Shown here: piece after piece, positions 7,158-15,240 of the stretch
How positions within the stretch are numbered: position 1 is the first letter of the stretch
Layout of the letters: the number at the start of each line of letters is the position of its first letter
Source: Thermoproteota archaeon
GTDB lineage: Archaea; Thermoproteota; Methanomethylicia; Methanomethylicales; B66-G16
Reading direction: 5' to 3'
Assembly: GCA_003649085.1 (NCBI GenBank)
Contig: QMQV01000003.1
Coordinates: 1 to 38,169 of the forward strand
Length of the DNA: 38,169 nucleotides
The notes under the pieces: generated by a model
Database searches by the model: none
What the model was told of the DNA's origin: nothing
Seen by the model: only the letters and a program-made list of their open reading frames with translations
Program-made: the position numbers and the translations under genes

Positions 7158-8927
7158 ATGTCATATCCTGATGAAGAACTCATAAAAGACATCAAAGATT
7201 TAGCTTTGAAACATGCAGTGTTAAATGCTTTAAAACATCAGGGAAAGGCTGATGTTAAAGCTGTAATAGGAAAAGTTTTCTCTGAAAATCCAAAACTTAA
7301 AGATCATAGATCCTTAGTCTTAAATCTCGTCCAAGAAGCTGTTTCCCAAGTAAATGCCATGGCATATGAGGAGATTAGTGTATTAGCTTCAAGACTTGGT
7401 CTTGAAGTGGGAGGAAAACGTGTAGAGCTTAAAAAGGTATTACCACCTTTACCGAACGCTGACAAGTATCCAAGGATAAAGGTGCGTTTCGCACCAAACC
7501 CTGACTCAGCGATGCATATAGGAAATGCTAGAGCAGCAATACTCAACGATGAATATGCCAAGATGTACGGCGGCACGTACCTTTTAAGATTTGAGGACAC
7601 ATCCCCCTCAATAAAGCCCCCTCTCTACGACCCTAAACGCGGTATTGATGCTTATCAAATGATACGTGAGGACTTAAGTTGGCTCGGCGTCAAATGGCAT
7701 GAAGAGGTAATACAATCAGATAGGCTGGAGATATACTATCGTTATGCAGAAAAGCTTATTGAAGATGGCTCGGCTTACGTTTGTACTTGTTCACCTGATC
7801 AATGGCGCATTTTAGTAAAAGCTTCTCAACCATGCCCTTGTAGAGAACTTCCAACTGAAGACCACTTAGAGCGTTGGAAAAACATGCTTGAGGGGAGATA
7901 TAAGCCAGGGGAAGCTGTTGTACGGATAAAAACTGACTTAACGCATCCCAACCCTGCAGTCAGAGATTGGCCTGCTTTACGCATTGATCTAAAACCACAT
8001 CCTAGAAAAGGTTCAAAATACCGGGTTTGGCCATTATACAACTTTGCAGCTGCGATAGATGATCATGAGCTAGGCATAACCCACATTCTAAGAGGTAAGG
8101 AGCATGAAATCAACACGATTAGACAAAGATATCTATATGCTCATCTAGGCTGGCAATACCCAGAGGTTATACACTACGGTAGGCTTAAAATAGAAGGTGG
8201 AGTTCTTAGTAAGTCCAAGATAAGAAATGGTGTTGAGAAGGGAATTTACATTGGGTGGGATGACCCACGCCTAGGAACCTTAAAGGCGTTAAGGAGGAGA
8301 GGTTTCTTACCTGAATCGATAAGGCAAATGATCATTGACGTGGGGGTAAAACCTGTTGAAGCTACTATAAGCTGGGATAATTTATGTGCTATAAACCGTA
8401 AACTACTCGACCCACTAGCCAATAGGTTCTTTTTTGTTGAAGAGCCTGTAAAGTTAACGATAAAGAATGCCCCCATAGGCTTTTCTGTTGAGATACCATA
8501 TCATCCAAGTTTTCCTGATAGAGGTATTAGGCGTTTCTCAATACCATCAGCAGAGATTACCTTTTTAGTATCGTCTAAAGATAAGGGCCTCCTAAGGCCT
8601 GGTTCGCGGCTCAGACTCATGCACTTATTCAATGTGCAAGTAAATGAGTCTCTCTCTGAGGACGAGTACGTAGGCTCTTTCATCAGCTTTGATGTCGAGG
8701 AGGCTAAGCGCTTATCACTGCCAATAATACACTGGGTTTATGAACGAGAATCGGTTAAAGCACAAATATTGATGCCTGCTGAAGATAAGATGATATTACA
8801 TGGCTTTTGCGAGAAAAGCTGTATAGAATTAAAGCCCAACTCCCTCGTACAATTTGTGCGCTTCGGCTTTTGTAGAATAGAAGAAGTCAGCGAAAGTCTC
8901 ATAAAAGCTGTTTTTGCACACGATTAA
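7158..8927 (+). CDS. gltX: glutamyl-tRNA synthetase (archaeal, GlnRS-like class Ic)
   Basis: Charges tRNA-Glu, and in archaea commonly also tRNA-Gln as the first step before amidation. The HIGH-like motif is MHIGNARA (residues about 119-126), the KMSKS-like motif is LSKSK (about 351-355), and a CxC...CxC zinc module (CTC...CPC, residues about 209-230) lies between them. The N-terminal 90-residue helical extension and the beta-barrel C-terminus are of the archaeal/eukaryotic type. At 589 residues it is slightly longer than typical. The ATG follows the prenyl synthase stop by two bases. Confidence 0.95.
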   Translation: MSYPDEELIKDIKDLALKHAVLNALKHQGKADVKAVIGKVFSENPKLKDHRSLVLNLVQEAVSQVNAMAYEEISVLASRLGLEVGGKRVELKKVLPPLPNADKYPRIKVRFAPNPDSAMHIGNARAAILNDEYAKMYGGTYLLRFEDTSPSIKPPLYDPKRGIDAYQMIREDLSWLGVKWHEEVIQSDRLEIYYRYAEKLIEDGSAYVCTCSPDQWRILVKASQPCPCRELPTEDHLERWKNMLEGRYKPGEAVVRIKTDLTHPNPAVRDWPALRIDLKPHPRKGSKYRVWPLYNFAAAIDDHELGITHILRGKEHEINTIRQRYLYAHLGWQYPEVIHYGRLKIEGGVLSKSKIRNGVEKGIYIGWDDPRLGTLKALRRRGFLPESIRQMIIDVGVKPVEATISWDNLCAINRKLLDPLANRFFFVEEPVKLTIKNAPIGFSVEIPYHPSFPDRGIRRFSIPSAEITFLVSSKDKGLLRPGSRLRLMHLFNVQVNESLSEDEYVGSFISFDVEEAKRLSLPIIHWVYERESVKAQILMPAEDKMILHGFCEKSCIELKPNSLVQFVRFGFCRIEEVSESLIKAVFAHD

Positions 8928-9006
8928 CCAAAAAGTTCATTAATTAGGTTAGCTAAATGTAAAGCTCGCATGAACGATGAAGATAGCTGAGGGAGGTGCG
9001 AGGTAG

Positions 9007-9468
9007 TTGTCTAAACCGTTTTACGTGAGATTCGAGACACCTAGAGAGCTAATGGAGAAGATATACGAAGCCATAAGGCTGGCGCGCGATGGCGGTAAAG
9101 TCAGGAAGGGTGCTAATGAAACCACGAAAGCAGTCGAAAGGGGTCAAGCTAAGCTAGTAGTCATAGCTGAAGACGTAGATCCGCCAGAAATAGTAGCTCA
9201 CTTACCTTTACTGTGCGAAGAGAGGAAGATACCTTACGTCTACGTAGATAGCAAGTCTAAATTAGGAGAAGCAGCTGGCATCGAGGTGGCCGCGTCAGCT
9301 GCCGCCATCATAGAGTATGGTAAATCAAAATCGCTCGTAGATGAGATCATAAGTGCCACCGCATCGCTGAGGGTTGGTGCTGCACCAGCCGAGGAAAAAG
9401 CAGCTGCTGAAGAAGCTGAGGCTGCTGAAGCCAAGGAAAAGCCAAAGCGCAAAGCTAAGAAGAGCTAA
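9007..9468 (+). CDS. rpl7ae: ribosomal protein L7Ae with an acidic/basic alanine-rich tail
   Basis: K-turn-binding protein shared by the ribosome, C/D and H/ACA guide RNPs and RNase P in archaea. The core has [25 protein letters not shown] RNA-binding residues (about 30-50), [16 protein letters not shown] (about 55-70) and the hydrophobic loop after IEVAASAAA. The fold should end near residue 125. The remaining tail of about 28 residues is Ala/Glu/Lys only ([18 protein letters not shown], then PKRKAKKS), giving 153 residues against roughly 120-130 normally. The TTG start follows GGGAGGTGCGAGG; no better start is visible. It probably opens a new transcription unit after the 79-base gap. Confidence 0.95.
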   Translation: MSKPFYVRFETPRELMEKIYEAIRLARDGGKVRKGANETTKAVERGQAKLVVIAEDVDPPEIVAHLPLLCEERKIPYVYVDSKSKLGEAAGIEVAASAAAIIEYGKSKSLVDEIISATASLRVGAAPAEEKAAAEEAEAAEAKEKPKRKAKKS

Positions 9469-9528
9469 TATTGCCAAAGGTAGTAAGTTTTTTCTTACCC
9501 CTCCAACTTCTTTCACGAGGAGCTAGCT

Positions 9529-9744
9529 ATGAGTAGAGAAGAGGAAGCCACACCAGCAGAGGTCATACAGATCATAGGTAGAACTGGCGTTACGGGAGAG
9601 GTAATTCAAGTTAGAGTAAGGATAATGGAGGGTAAAGATAAGGGAAGGATATTGACGAGGAACGTTAAGGGTCCAGTTAGAATAGGAGACATCTTAATGC
9701 TTAGGGAAACTGAGCGTGAAGCTAAGAAGCTAATTCCACGTTAA
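9529..9744 (+). CDS. rps28e: 30S ribosomal protein S28e
   Basis: Small-subunit protein specific to archaea and eukaryotes, an OB-fold beta-barrel. The 71-residue product contains [20 protein letters not shown] (residues about 11-30) and the conserved end [18 protein letters not shown]. The ATG is preceded by CGAGGAG at a good distance. It is followed by L24e and NDK, the usual archaeal L7Ae-S28e-L24e-NDK order. Confidence 0.96.
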   Translation: MSREEEATPAEVIQIIGRTGVTGEVIQVRVRIMEGKDKGRILTRNVKGPVRIGDILMLRETEREAKKLIPR

Positions 9745-9763
9745 ATAGGGCTTGGTGATCTTA

Positions 9764-9943
9764 ATGGTTAAGACCTTTAAATGTTCTTTTTGCGGAAAAG
9801 AGTTCCCCTTTGGCGTTGGAATAACATACGTTAAAAATGACGGGACAATACTACGCTTTTGTTCAAGTAAGTGTAGGAAAAATGCGCTAAAACTTAAGCG
9901 CGTCCCCAGAAAGCTTAAGTGGGTTACTTCTAAGGAGGCCTAG
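9764..9943 (+). CDS. rpl24e: 50S ribosomal protein L24e
   Basis: Zinc-ribbon protein of the archaeal/eukaryotic large subunit. The sequence has FKCSFCGKEFPFGVGI at residues 4-19 and RFCSSKCRKNAL further on; the CxxC and CxxxC pairs bind zinc. I choose the ATG at 9764 (59 residues, starting MVKTFKCSFCG) because GGTGATC lies at 9754-9760. An upstream TTG at 9752 would overlap that site and add residues not seen in the family. NDK begins two bases after its stop. Confidence 0.95.
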   Translation: MVKTFKCSFCGKEFPFGVGITYVKNDGTILRFCSSKCRKNALKLKRVPRKLKWVTSKEA

Positions 9944-9945
9944 CT

Positions 9946-10395
9946 TTGATAGAGCGAACACTAGTTATGGTAAAGCCTGACGCGGTAGTTAGAGGTCTGA
10001 TAGGCGAAATTATCTCTAGAATAGAGCGTAAAGGGCTTAAGATAGTAGCTATGAAGATGAAGTTCTTAGGCGAGGAGGAAGCTAGGGAACTATACTCCCC
10101 ACATATAGGTAAGCCCTTCTTTGAAGAATTAATTAAATTCGTCCGCTCAGCACCCGTTGTACTAATGGTCGTAGAAGGAGAAAGCGCTATATCAGTTATG
10201 AGAAGGTTATTAGGGTCGACAGACTCCAAGGAGGCGAACCCTGGAACCATAAGAGGAGATTTCTCCTGCTCAAAAAGCATGAACTTAGTTCACGCATCAG
10301 ATTCAGAAGATAGCGCAAAGAGGGAAATAGCGATTTTCTTCAAAGATGAGGATTTCCTATCGTATAAAAGGCTAGACGAAGGCTGGGTTTATTAG
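9946..10395 (+). CDS. ndk: nucleoside diphosphate kinase
   Basis: Equalises nucleoside triphosphate pools by ping-pong phosphotransfer through a histidine. The sequence shows [18 protein letters not shown] at the start, the NPGTIRGDF segment (residues about 97-105) and NLVHASDS (about 112-119), where H is the phosphorylated residue. Length (149) is normal. The TTG start comes two bases after rpl24e, with AAGGAGG just upstream. The aIF5B gene follows after a 43-base gap. Confidence 0.96.
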   Translation: MIERTLVMVKPDAVVRGLIGEIISRIERKGLKIVAMKMKFLGEEEARELYSPHIGKPFFEELIKFVRSAPVVLMVVEGESAISVMRRLLGSTDSKEANPGTIRGDFSCSKSMNLVHASDSEDSAKREIAIFFKDEDFLSYKRLDEGWVY

Positions 10396-10438
10396 ACAAG
10401 CTATTACAACACTAGTTGTCAAAGGACAGCTTAATAGA

Positions 10439-12278
10439 TTGAGGGGGGTGGTAACAATTCCAGTCCGGCAGCCCATAGTCTGCGTGTTAGGGCACGTGGA
10501 TGTAGGAAAGACGCTTTTATTGGATAAGATCAGAGGCACTGCTGTTATGGCGAGAGAAGCTGGGGCCATGACCACGCCCCAGCTAGTTAGCTGGGGCGTG
10601 GTGGCAAACCCAGCATATAGGCGCTAGCTTTCTACCTCTTTCAACAATAGCCTCAATTTGTGCTCCTATCTTAAAGGGATTTAAGGCTCAGATATCACTT
10701 CCCGGAGTCCTAATCATAGATACTCCTGGTCATGCTGTTTTCTCTAACTTAAGGGTTAGAGGAGGATCTATAGCTGATATAGCCATATTAGTAATAGACA
10801 TATTGAAGGGGGTTGAGGAGCAAACAAAGGAGTGTATTGAAATTTTAAGGTCTAGAAAAACCCCCTTCGTAGTTGCAGCTAATAAAATTGACAGAATACC
10901 TGGTTGGAAGTCAATGGAGAACAAGCCATTTCTAGAATCATACGCTTCTCAAGACCCTGTTGTAAAACAGCGTTTTGATGAGCTATTGTATAGGCTTATT
11001 GGTGATTTAGCAAAATTCGGCTTCGCATCAGATAGGTTTGATCGCATAAGAGACTTTACACGAACCGTAGCCATCGTACCAACAAGTGCGCTTACGGGCG
11101 AGGGAATACCTGAGCTTTTAGCTGTTATATGCGGGCTTGTCCAACATTACCTAATGAAACGCTTAGCGATAACCGAAGGCCCTGGTAAAGGGGTAATTCT
11201 TGAAGTTAGAGAAGAGCCAGGGCTTGGCAGCACAATCGATGTCATACTATATGATGGTGTTATTAAGCAAGGAGACATCATAGTAGTAGGCGGCCTTGAA
11301 AAACCGATAGTAACTAAGGTAAGAGCATTGTTATTGCCTAAGCCTCTCCATGAAATCCGCGACCCAGAAGACCGCTTCTTAAATGTAGACAATGTTTCAG
11401 CAGCTGCTGGTGTTAAGATTGTAGCCCAAGATCTCGAAAAAGCACTCGCTGGTGCTCCTGTGAGAGTTGTTGGCGAGGATGAGAAGCTAGAGGATATAAT
11501 AAAGGAGGTTTCTGAAGAGGTTAAGGGCATAAGGTTTACTAAAGACATAGATGGTGTTGTCGTGAAAACTGATACATTGGGTTCTCTAGAAGCTTTGGTA
11601 AGCTATCTTAAAAAAGCCAACATACCAGTTAGAGTTGCCGATGTAGGCCCTGTAAGCAAACGCGACGTTTTTGAGGCATCTATTTCTAAGAAATCAGCTG
11701 AACAATATGGTGTTGTGTTGGCTTTCAACGTAAAGGTTTTGCCTGAAGCCGAGAAAGAGGCTTTAGACCATGGCGTAGTAATTTTCACTAACAACATAAT
11801 ATACCGGTTAATTGAAGAATATCAGCAGTGGCTTAATAAGTTAAAGGAGGAAGAGCAGAGACGCATAATATCGCAACTAATACACCCTGGAAAAATAAGA
11901 ATACTTCCCGGTTATGTATTTAGGCGAAGCGACCCAGCGATAGTGGGCATTGAAGTATTGGCAGGGAAGATAAAGCCTGGTTATCCACTTATGAAAACAT
12001 CTGGTGCGCACGTGGGCAACATCATGCAAATTCAGGAATCAGGGAAACCCATAAGCGAGGCAACAACTGGAATGAAGGTTGCTATCTCCATAAGAGGCGA
12101 TGTGATGGTTGGTAGGCAGATAAAGGAAGGTGAGGTTCTCTATGTCGCTGTCCCCGAAAAACATTTAGAGACCTTAGCAAAATTCAAGGACCTTTTACCC
12201 CCTGACGAAGTTTCCCTTCTAGAAGAGCTTAAGCTAAGAGTTTTTAAGGAACACTTTCTTGATTTAGCGCAAAGATAA
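10439..12278 (+). CDS. infB: translation initiation factor aIF5B/IF2, gene interrupted by a 37-nt BHB intron
   Basis: GTPase promoting ribosomal subunit joining. Exon 1 (to 10570) encodes [16 protein letters not shown] (G1) up to REAGAM. Unspliced, the frame hits TAG at 10625-10627 after 62 codons. Exon 2 (from 10608) continues [20 protein letters not shown] (G3), AANKID (G4) and the later barrel and alpha/beta domains. Spliced, the product is 600 residues, the normal archaeal length. The insert falls beside the switch I threonine. G1 has Val where bacterial IF2 has His (GHVDVGKT). The start is unclear: TTG 10439 lies against a GAGGGGGGTG sequence (10441-10450), which would fit the ATT at 10457 (MPVRQPI) better. 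Downstream are S6e and aIF2-gamma. Confidence 0.93.
10571..10607 (+). other. archaeal bulge-helix-bulge (BHB) mRNA intron within infB
   Basis: The bases from 10559 to 10614 form a complete hBHBh' structure. The outer helix is GCTGGG (10559-10564) with CCCAGC (10609-10614). The central 4-bp helix is GCCA (10565-10568) with TGGC (10602-10605). The 3-nt bulges are TGA (10569-10571) and AAA (10606-10608). The inner helix is 13 perfect base pairs (10572-10584 with 10589-10601) closed by the loop AGTT. Cutting after the second base of each bulge removes 10571-10607 and yields GCC ATG ACC CAG CAT ATA, that is AMTQHI, restoring the reading frame. Cutting after the first base instead gives AITQHI. The family knowledge is that tRNA splicing endonuclease cuts such motifs, as in crenarchaeal cbf5 mRNA. 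Confidence 0.9.
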
Positions 12279-12326
12279 AATAAGACCTTAACCCCCTCAA
12301 ACTTCACAAACTAAAGGGATGAGATC

Positions 12327-12686
12327 ATGCCAGAGTTTAAGTTAGTGTTGTCAGACCCAACGACTGGAAAAGCTACGCAGTTAACGGTGTCAGGCGAGCA
12401 AGCTCAAGCATTAATTGGGCTTAGGATAGGTGACGAGATAGACGGCTCAATCTTCGGCTATCCAGATAAAAAGATCAAGATAACAGGTGGTACTGATAGA
12501 AGCGGTATACCTATGAGACCAGATATCCCAGGTGGGGGCAAACGATATGTTCTATTGGCGTCTCCTCCAGGATACAGACCTAAGAGGAAAGGTGAAAGAC
12601 GGCGAAAGCTCGTTAGAGGCAACACAATAACTGAAGAAATTGTCCAAGTAAACGCCATTTTAGTTAGTGGGGCTGAGAAAACTTGA
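12327..12686 (+). CDS. rps6e: 30S ribosomal protein S6e
   Basis: Small-subunit protein of archaea and eukaryotes. The short archaeal form (119 residues) shows [15 protein letters not shown] at the start, [16 protein letters not shown] (residues about 29-44) and the conserved [16 protein letters not shown] (about 54-69) followed by the [16 protein letters not shown] basic stretch. GGGATGAG precedes the ATG. The last four bases overlap the aIF2-gamma start, a common archaeal pairing. Confidence 0.96.
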   Translation: MPEFKLVLSDPTTGKATQLTVSGEQAQALIGLRIGDEIDGSIFGYPDKKIKITGGTDRSGIPMRPDIPGGGKRYVLLASPPGYRPKRKGERRRKLVRGNTITEEIVQVNAILVSGAEKT

Positions 12687-13912
12687 CATTACCACAGCCT
12701 GAGTGTAACATCGGCTTAACGGGTCACGTAGATCATGGTAAGACAACGCTTGTAGCAGCTCTAAGCGGTGTGTGGGCTGCTAGACATAGTGAAGAGCTTA
12801 AGCGTGGAATAACCATTAAGCTAGGATACGCAGATACTTCGTTTAGAAAATGCCCAAATTGCCCGCCACCACAATGCTATACAACAGAGGAAATTTGCAA
12901 GTTTTGCGGCTCAAAAACTGAACTACTTCGTAGAGTATCGTTCGTAGACGCTCCTGGTCACGAAAGCTTAATGGCAACTATGTTGTCTGGAGCTGCGCTA
13001 ATGGACGGAGCCATTTTAGTAATAGCTGCCAACGAGCCATGTCCTCAGCCTCAAACAAGGGAACACTTAGTAGCATTGCAGATAATCGGTGTTGAAAACA
13101 TAGTGATTGTGCAAAACAAGATAGACGCTGTATCTAAGGAGCAAGCAGAAAAAAATTACCAGCAAATACTTAATTTTGTCAAGGGCACAATAGCTGAAAA
13201 CGCTCCAATAATACCTGTCTCTGCTTTACATAAGGTGAATATGGACATATTGATAGAAGCACTTGAAGAATACATACCTACGCCAAACAGAGACTATGCA
13301 AAACCTCCTAGACTCTTAATTGCACGTTCATTTGACGTGAATAAACCAGGAACGAAACCGGAAGATCTCAAAGGAGGGGTTCTTGGGGGTTCTCTAATAC
13401 AGGGAGAGCTCAAAGTAGGAGATGAAATAGAGATAAGACCAGGGATAAAGGTCGAGCAAGGTGGTCAAGTCAGATATGAACCACTTTACACGTATGTGGC
13501 AAGCTTGAAGGCAGGTGGGTATCCAGTTGAGAAAGCTAGACCAGGAGGTTTGATAGGCGTAGGCACGTATCTTGACCCATCCTTAACAAAAGCTGACAAC
13601 TTAGCTGGCAATGTCGCTGGAAAACCTGGTTCGCTTCCTCCAACAAGAACCGAGCTTTCAATAGAAGTTCACTTGCTTGAACGTGTAGTGGGAACTAGAG
13701 AGATGCAAAAGGTTGAGCATCTCAAAGCGAGGGAAAATTTAATGGTTGTTGTTGGAGCTGCGAAAACGATAGGCTTAGTTGCAGAAGCTTACAAGGATGA
13801 AGCGAGGCTTATCTTAAAACATCCTGTTTGTGCTGAAGAAGGTGCTAGAGTAGCGCTTAGTAGAATGATGATGGGTAGATGGCGATTAATTGGCTATGGC
13901 ATCATTAAGTAA
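12683..13912 (+). CDS. eif2g: translation initiation factor aIF2 subunit gamma
   Basis: Core GTPase of the aIF2 heterotrimer that delivers initiator tRNA to the small subunit. Visible are G1 GHVDHGKTT (residues about 14-22), switch [12 protein letters not shown], a zinc knuckle with two CxxC pairs (CPNC and CKFC, about 58-77), G3 DAPGHE, G4 NKID and two C-terminal barrel domains. The 409 residues match the family. The TTG start overlaps S6e by four bases, and the end overlaps the PIN-domain gene. The alpha and beta subunits are not in this window. Confidence 0.97.
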   Translation: MTLPQPECNIGLTGHVDHGKTTLVAALSGVWAARHSEELKRGITIKLGYADTSFRKCPNCPPPQCYTTEEICKFCGSKTELLRRVSFVDAPGHESLMATMLSGAALMDGAILVIAANEPCPQPQTREHLVALQIIGVENIVIVQNKIDAVSKEQAEKNYQQILNFVKGTIAENAPIIPVSALHKVNMDILIEALEEYIPTPNRDYAKPPRLLIARSFDVNKPGTKPEDLKGGVLGGSLIQGELKVGDEIEIRPGIKVEQGGQVRYEPLYTYVASLKAGGYPVEKARPGGLIGVGTYLDPSLTKADNLAGNVAGKPGSLPPTRTELSIEVHLLERVVGTREMQKVEHLKARENLMVVVGAAKTIGLVAEAYKDEARLILKHPVCAEEGARVALSRMMMGRWRLIGYGIIK

Positions 13913-14324
13913 CCTTAGTGAAGAGCTTAAAAGGGTAAAAGTTGTCTTAGACACGAATTCACTAATATACTCTGTTGAAAAGCCAATAGACCTACAGCAC
14001 CACTTATCTCTAGTCGTTCCAGCTTGCTTTGACCTACTTGTCCCAGCGTCAGTAATTAATGAGCTTAAGAAAATGGCAAGTGAAGGCAAGCCAAAGGAAC
14101 GACGCTTAGCTTCTCTAGCGCTTAAAATCGCCGAAAAATGCCATATCGTTGCTGAACGGGAAGCTTCAAAACCTGCTGACCAAGTGATATTAGAGCGAGC
14201 CAAGCAAGAAAAATGGCTTGTCGTCACAAATGATAGGTCGCTTCGAAGGCAGCTTCGCCAACAAGGCGTACCTGTAATTTTCATTAAAGATAGGATCCTG
14301 AGGATTGAGGGAGAAGTGCCATAG
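13896..14324 (+). CDS. PIN-domain protein (archaeal Fcf1/Utp23-like)
   Basis: Putative RNase of the PIN fold, conserved next to aIF2-gamma in many archaea. The first acidic motif is [10 protein letters not shown] (aspartate near residue 20), a central SVINELKKM supplies the conserved glutamate, and [11 protein letters not shown] then [13 protein letters not shown] supply the C-terminal acidic residues, so the active-site set looks complete. I prefer the ATG at 13896, which overlaps aIF2-gamma by 17 bases; TTG 13890 is also possible. No antitoxin gene adjoins, so a housekeeping RNA-processing role is more likely than a VapC toxin, but the substrate is unknown. Confidence 0.85.
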   Translation: MASLSNLSEELKRVKVVLDTNSLIYSVEKPIDLQHHLSLVVPACFDLLVPASVINELKKMASEGKPKERRLASLALKIAEKCHIVAEREASKPADQVILERAKQEKWLVVTNDRSLRRQLRQQGVPVIFIKDRILRIEGEVP

Positions 14325-14344
14325 CTTTTACGAATACGAATAAG

Positions 14345-14354
14345 TTTTTATATT
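14345..14354 (+). promoter_or_regulatory. probable archaeal TATA box upstream of rpo7
   Basis: The A/T-run TTTTTATATT sits in the 97-base gap before rpo7, the only sizeable gap in this stretch. A purine-rich ACGAATAAG just upstream could serve as the TFB recognition element. Transcription would start near 14375, leaving a leader of about 45 bases. This is judged by eye only. Confidence 0.45.
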
Positions 14355-14421
14355 CGTCTATTATAGCCTACTTTCACAGCTTTAACTTAAACACCGTAAT
14401 TTATGGGGGCTCCTTAAGAGA

Positions 14422-15018
14422 ATGTACAAGCTACTAAGAGTAAAGGACGTTGTTAGAATACCTCCGGATAAGTTTGGAGCCCCTCTAAAGGAAACCGCTA
14501 CTCAAATCTTACAAAGCAAGTATGAAGGTACGTTATCGAAAGATTATGGAGTTATCTTAGCTGTATTCGACGTCGACGTATCTCCAATAGGGAAGATACT
14601 ACATGGAGATGGAGCATCGTATCATGATGTGGAGTTCTCCATGCTAACATATGTCCCAGTAATACAGGAAGTTGTTGAGGGGGAAGTTGTTGAGGTTGTC
14701 GACTTTGGCGCTTTCGTTAGGCTAGGCCCATTAGATGGACTTATACACGTATCTCAGATATCTGATGAAAGAATGAACTACGATGATAAAAGAGGGGCTT
14801 TGATAGGTGAGAAAACTCACCGTGTTCTGCAGGAAGGAGATATTGTGCGATCAAGAGTTGTATCAGTAAGTTTGACAAGTGGTGGAGCGAGAAGCAGTAA
14901 AATAGGCTTAACGATGAGGCAGCCTTTCCTAGGAAAGCTTGAATGGATTGAGGAGGATCTAAAGAAACTTAAAGGAGAAGTCAAGCCCCCCGCAAAAAGC
15001 CCTGGTAAACAGAGGTGA
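14422..15018 (+). CDS. rpo7: RNA polymerase subunit Rpo7 (RpoE1)
   Basis: Stalk subunit (Rpb7 homologue) that pairs with Rpo4 and binds nascent RNA. The N-terminal tip domain opens MYKLLRVKDVVRIPPDKFG, and residues about 82-180 form an S1 RNA-binding domain (VVDFGAFVRLGPLDGLIHVSQ). The product has 198 residues; the last 15 (KPPAKSPGKQR) form a short basic tail. The ATG follows GGGGGCTCC. The Spt4 gene starts six bases after the stop, the standard rpo7-spt4 pairing. Confidence 0.96.
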   Translation: MYKLLRVKDVVRIPPDKFGAPLKETATQILQSKYEGTLSKDYGVILAVFDVDVSPIGKILHGDGASYHDVEFSMLTYVPVIQEVVEGEVVEVVDFGAFVRLGPLDGLIHVSQISDERMNYDDKRGALIGEKTHRVLQEGDIVRSRVVSVSLTSGGARSSKIGLTMRQPFLGKLEWIEEDLKKLKGEVKPPAKSPGKQR

Positions 15019-15024
15019 AGATAG

Positions 15025-15237
15025 CTGTCAAAGAAAGCGCCAACGCTTTTACAAAAAGCTTGTCGAAAGTGTAAAACCATAGTAAGCGATGAAGTTACGG
15101 TATGTCCAAATTGTGGAAGCACCGATTTCTCAGATGATTGGAGCGGGCTAGTTGTAATAATGGATCCTAACAGCTCTAAGATAGCACAAATGCTTAATAT
15201 CTCAAAGCCAGGGCACTATGCCATTAAGGTGCGTTAA
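15025..15237 (+). CDS. spt4: transcription elongation factor Spt4 (RpoE2), CTG start
   Basis: Small zinc protein that pairs with Spt5 and clamps elongating RNA polymerase. The 70-residue frame reads SKKAPTLLQKACRKCKTIV, then CPNC and the typical end SKIAQMLNISKPGHYAIKVR. The zinc ligands are the CRKC and CPNC pairs. An in-frame TAG at 15022-15024 lies directly before the CTG at 15025, and no ATG, GTG or TTG occurs early enough to retain the first CxxC. GAGGTGA at 15012-15018 is six bases upstream of that CTG, so a CTG start is the best reading. DUF359 kinase follows after three bases. Confidence 0.88.
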   Translation: MSKKAPTLLQKACRKCKTIVSDEVTVCPNCGSTDFSDDWSGLVVIMDPNSSKIAQMLNISKPGHYAIKVR

Positions 15238-15240
15238 CCA

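Noticed and set aside
9469..9528. GTAAG-TTTTTT-CTTAC hairpin between L7Ae and S28e as a terminator
   Set aside because: The stem is only five base pairs with a six-T loop, and the genes on both sides are normally co-transcribed; too weak to call.
10396..10438. Short inverted repeat ACAAC-ACTA-GTTGT before infB as an operator
   Set aside because: Five base pairs in AT-rich sequence is within chance expectation and nothing else supports it.
10571..10607. Reading the infB interruption as a pseudogene, an assembly indel or a small hairpin transposon remnant
   Set aside because: The insert plus its flanks match every element of the BHB motif and excision restores the frame and the conserved residues; exon 2 is undamaged for 556 codons. 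No target duplication or transposon ends are evident beyond what the helix needs.
13896..14324. PIN-domain gene as a VapC toxin
   Set aside because: No antitoxin frame adjoins and the gene is embedded behind aIF2-gamma as a conserved archaeal housekeeping gene.
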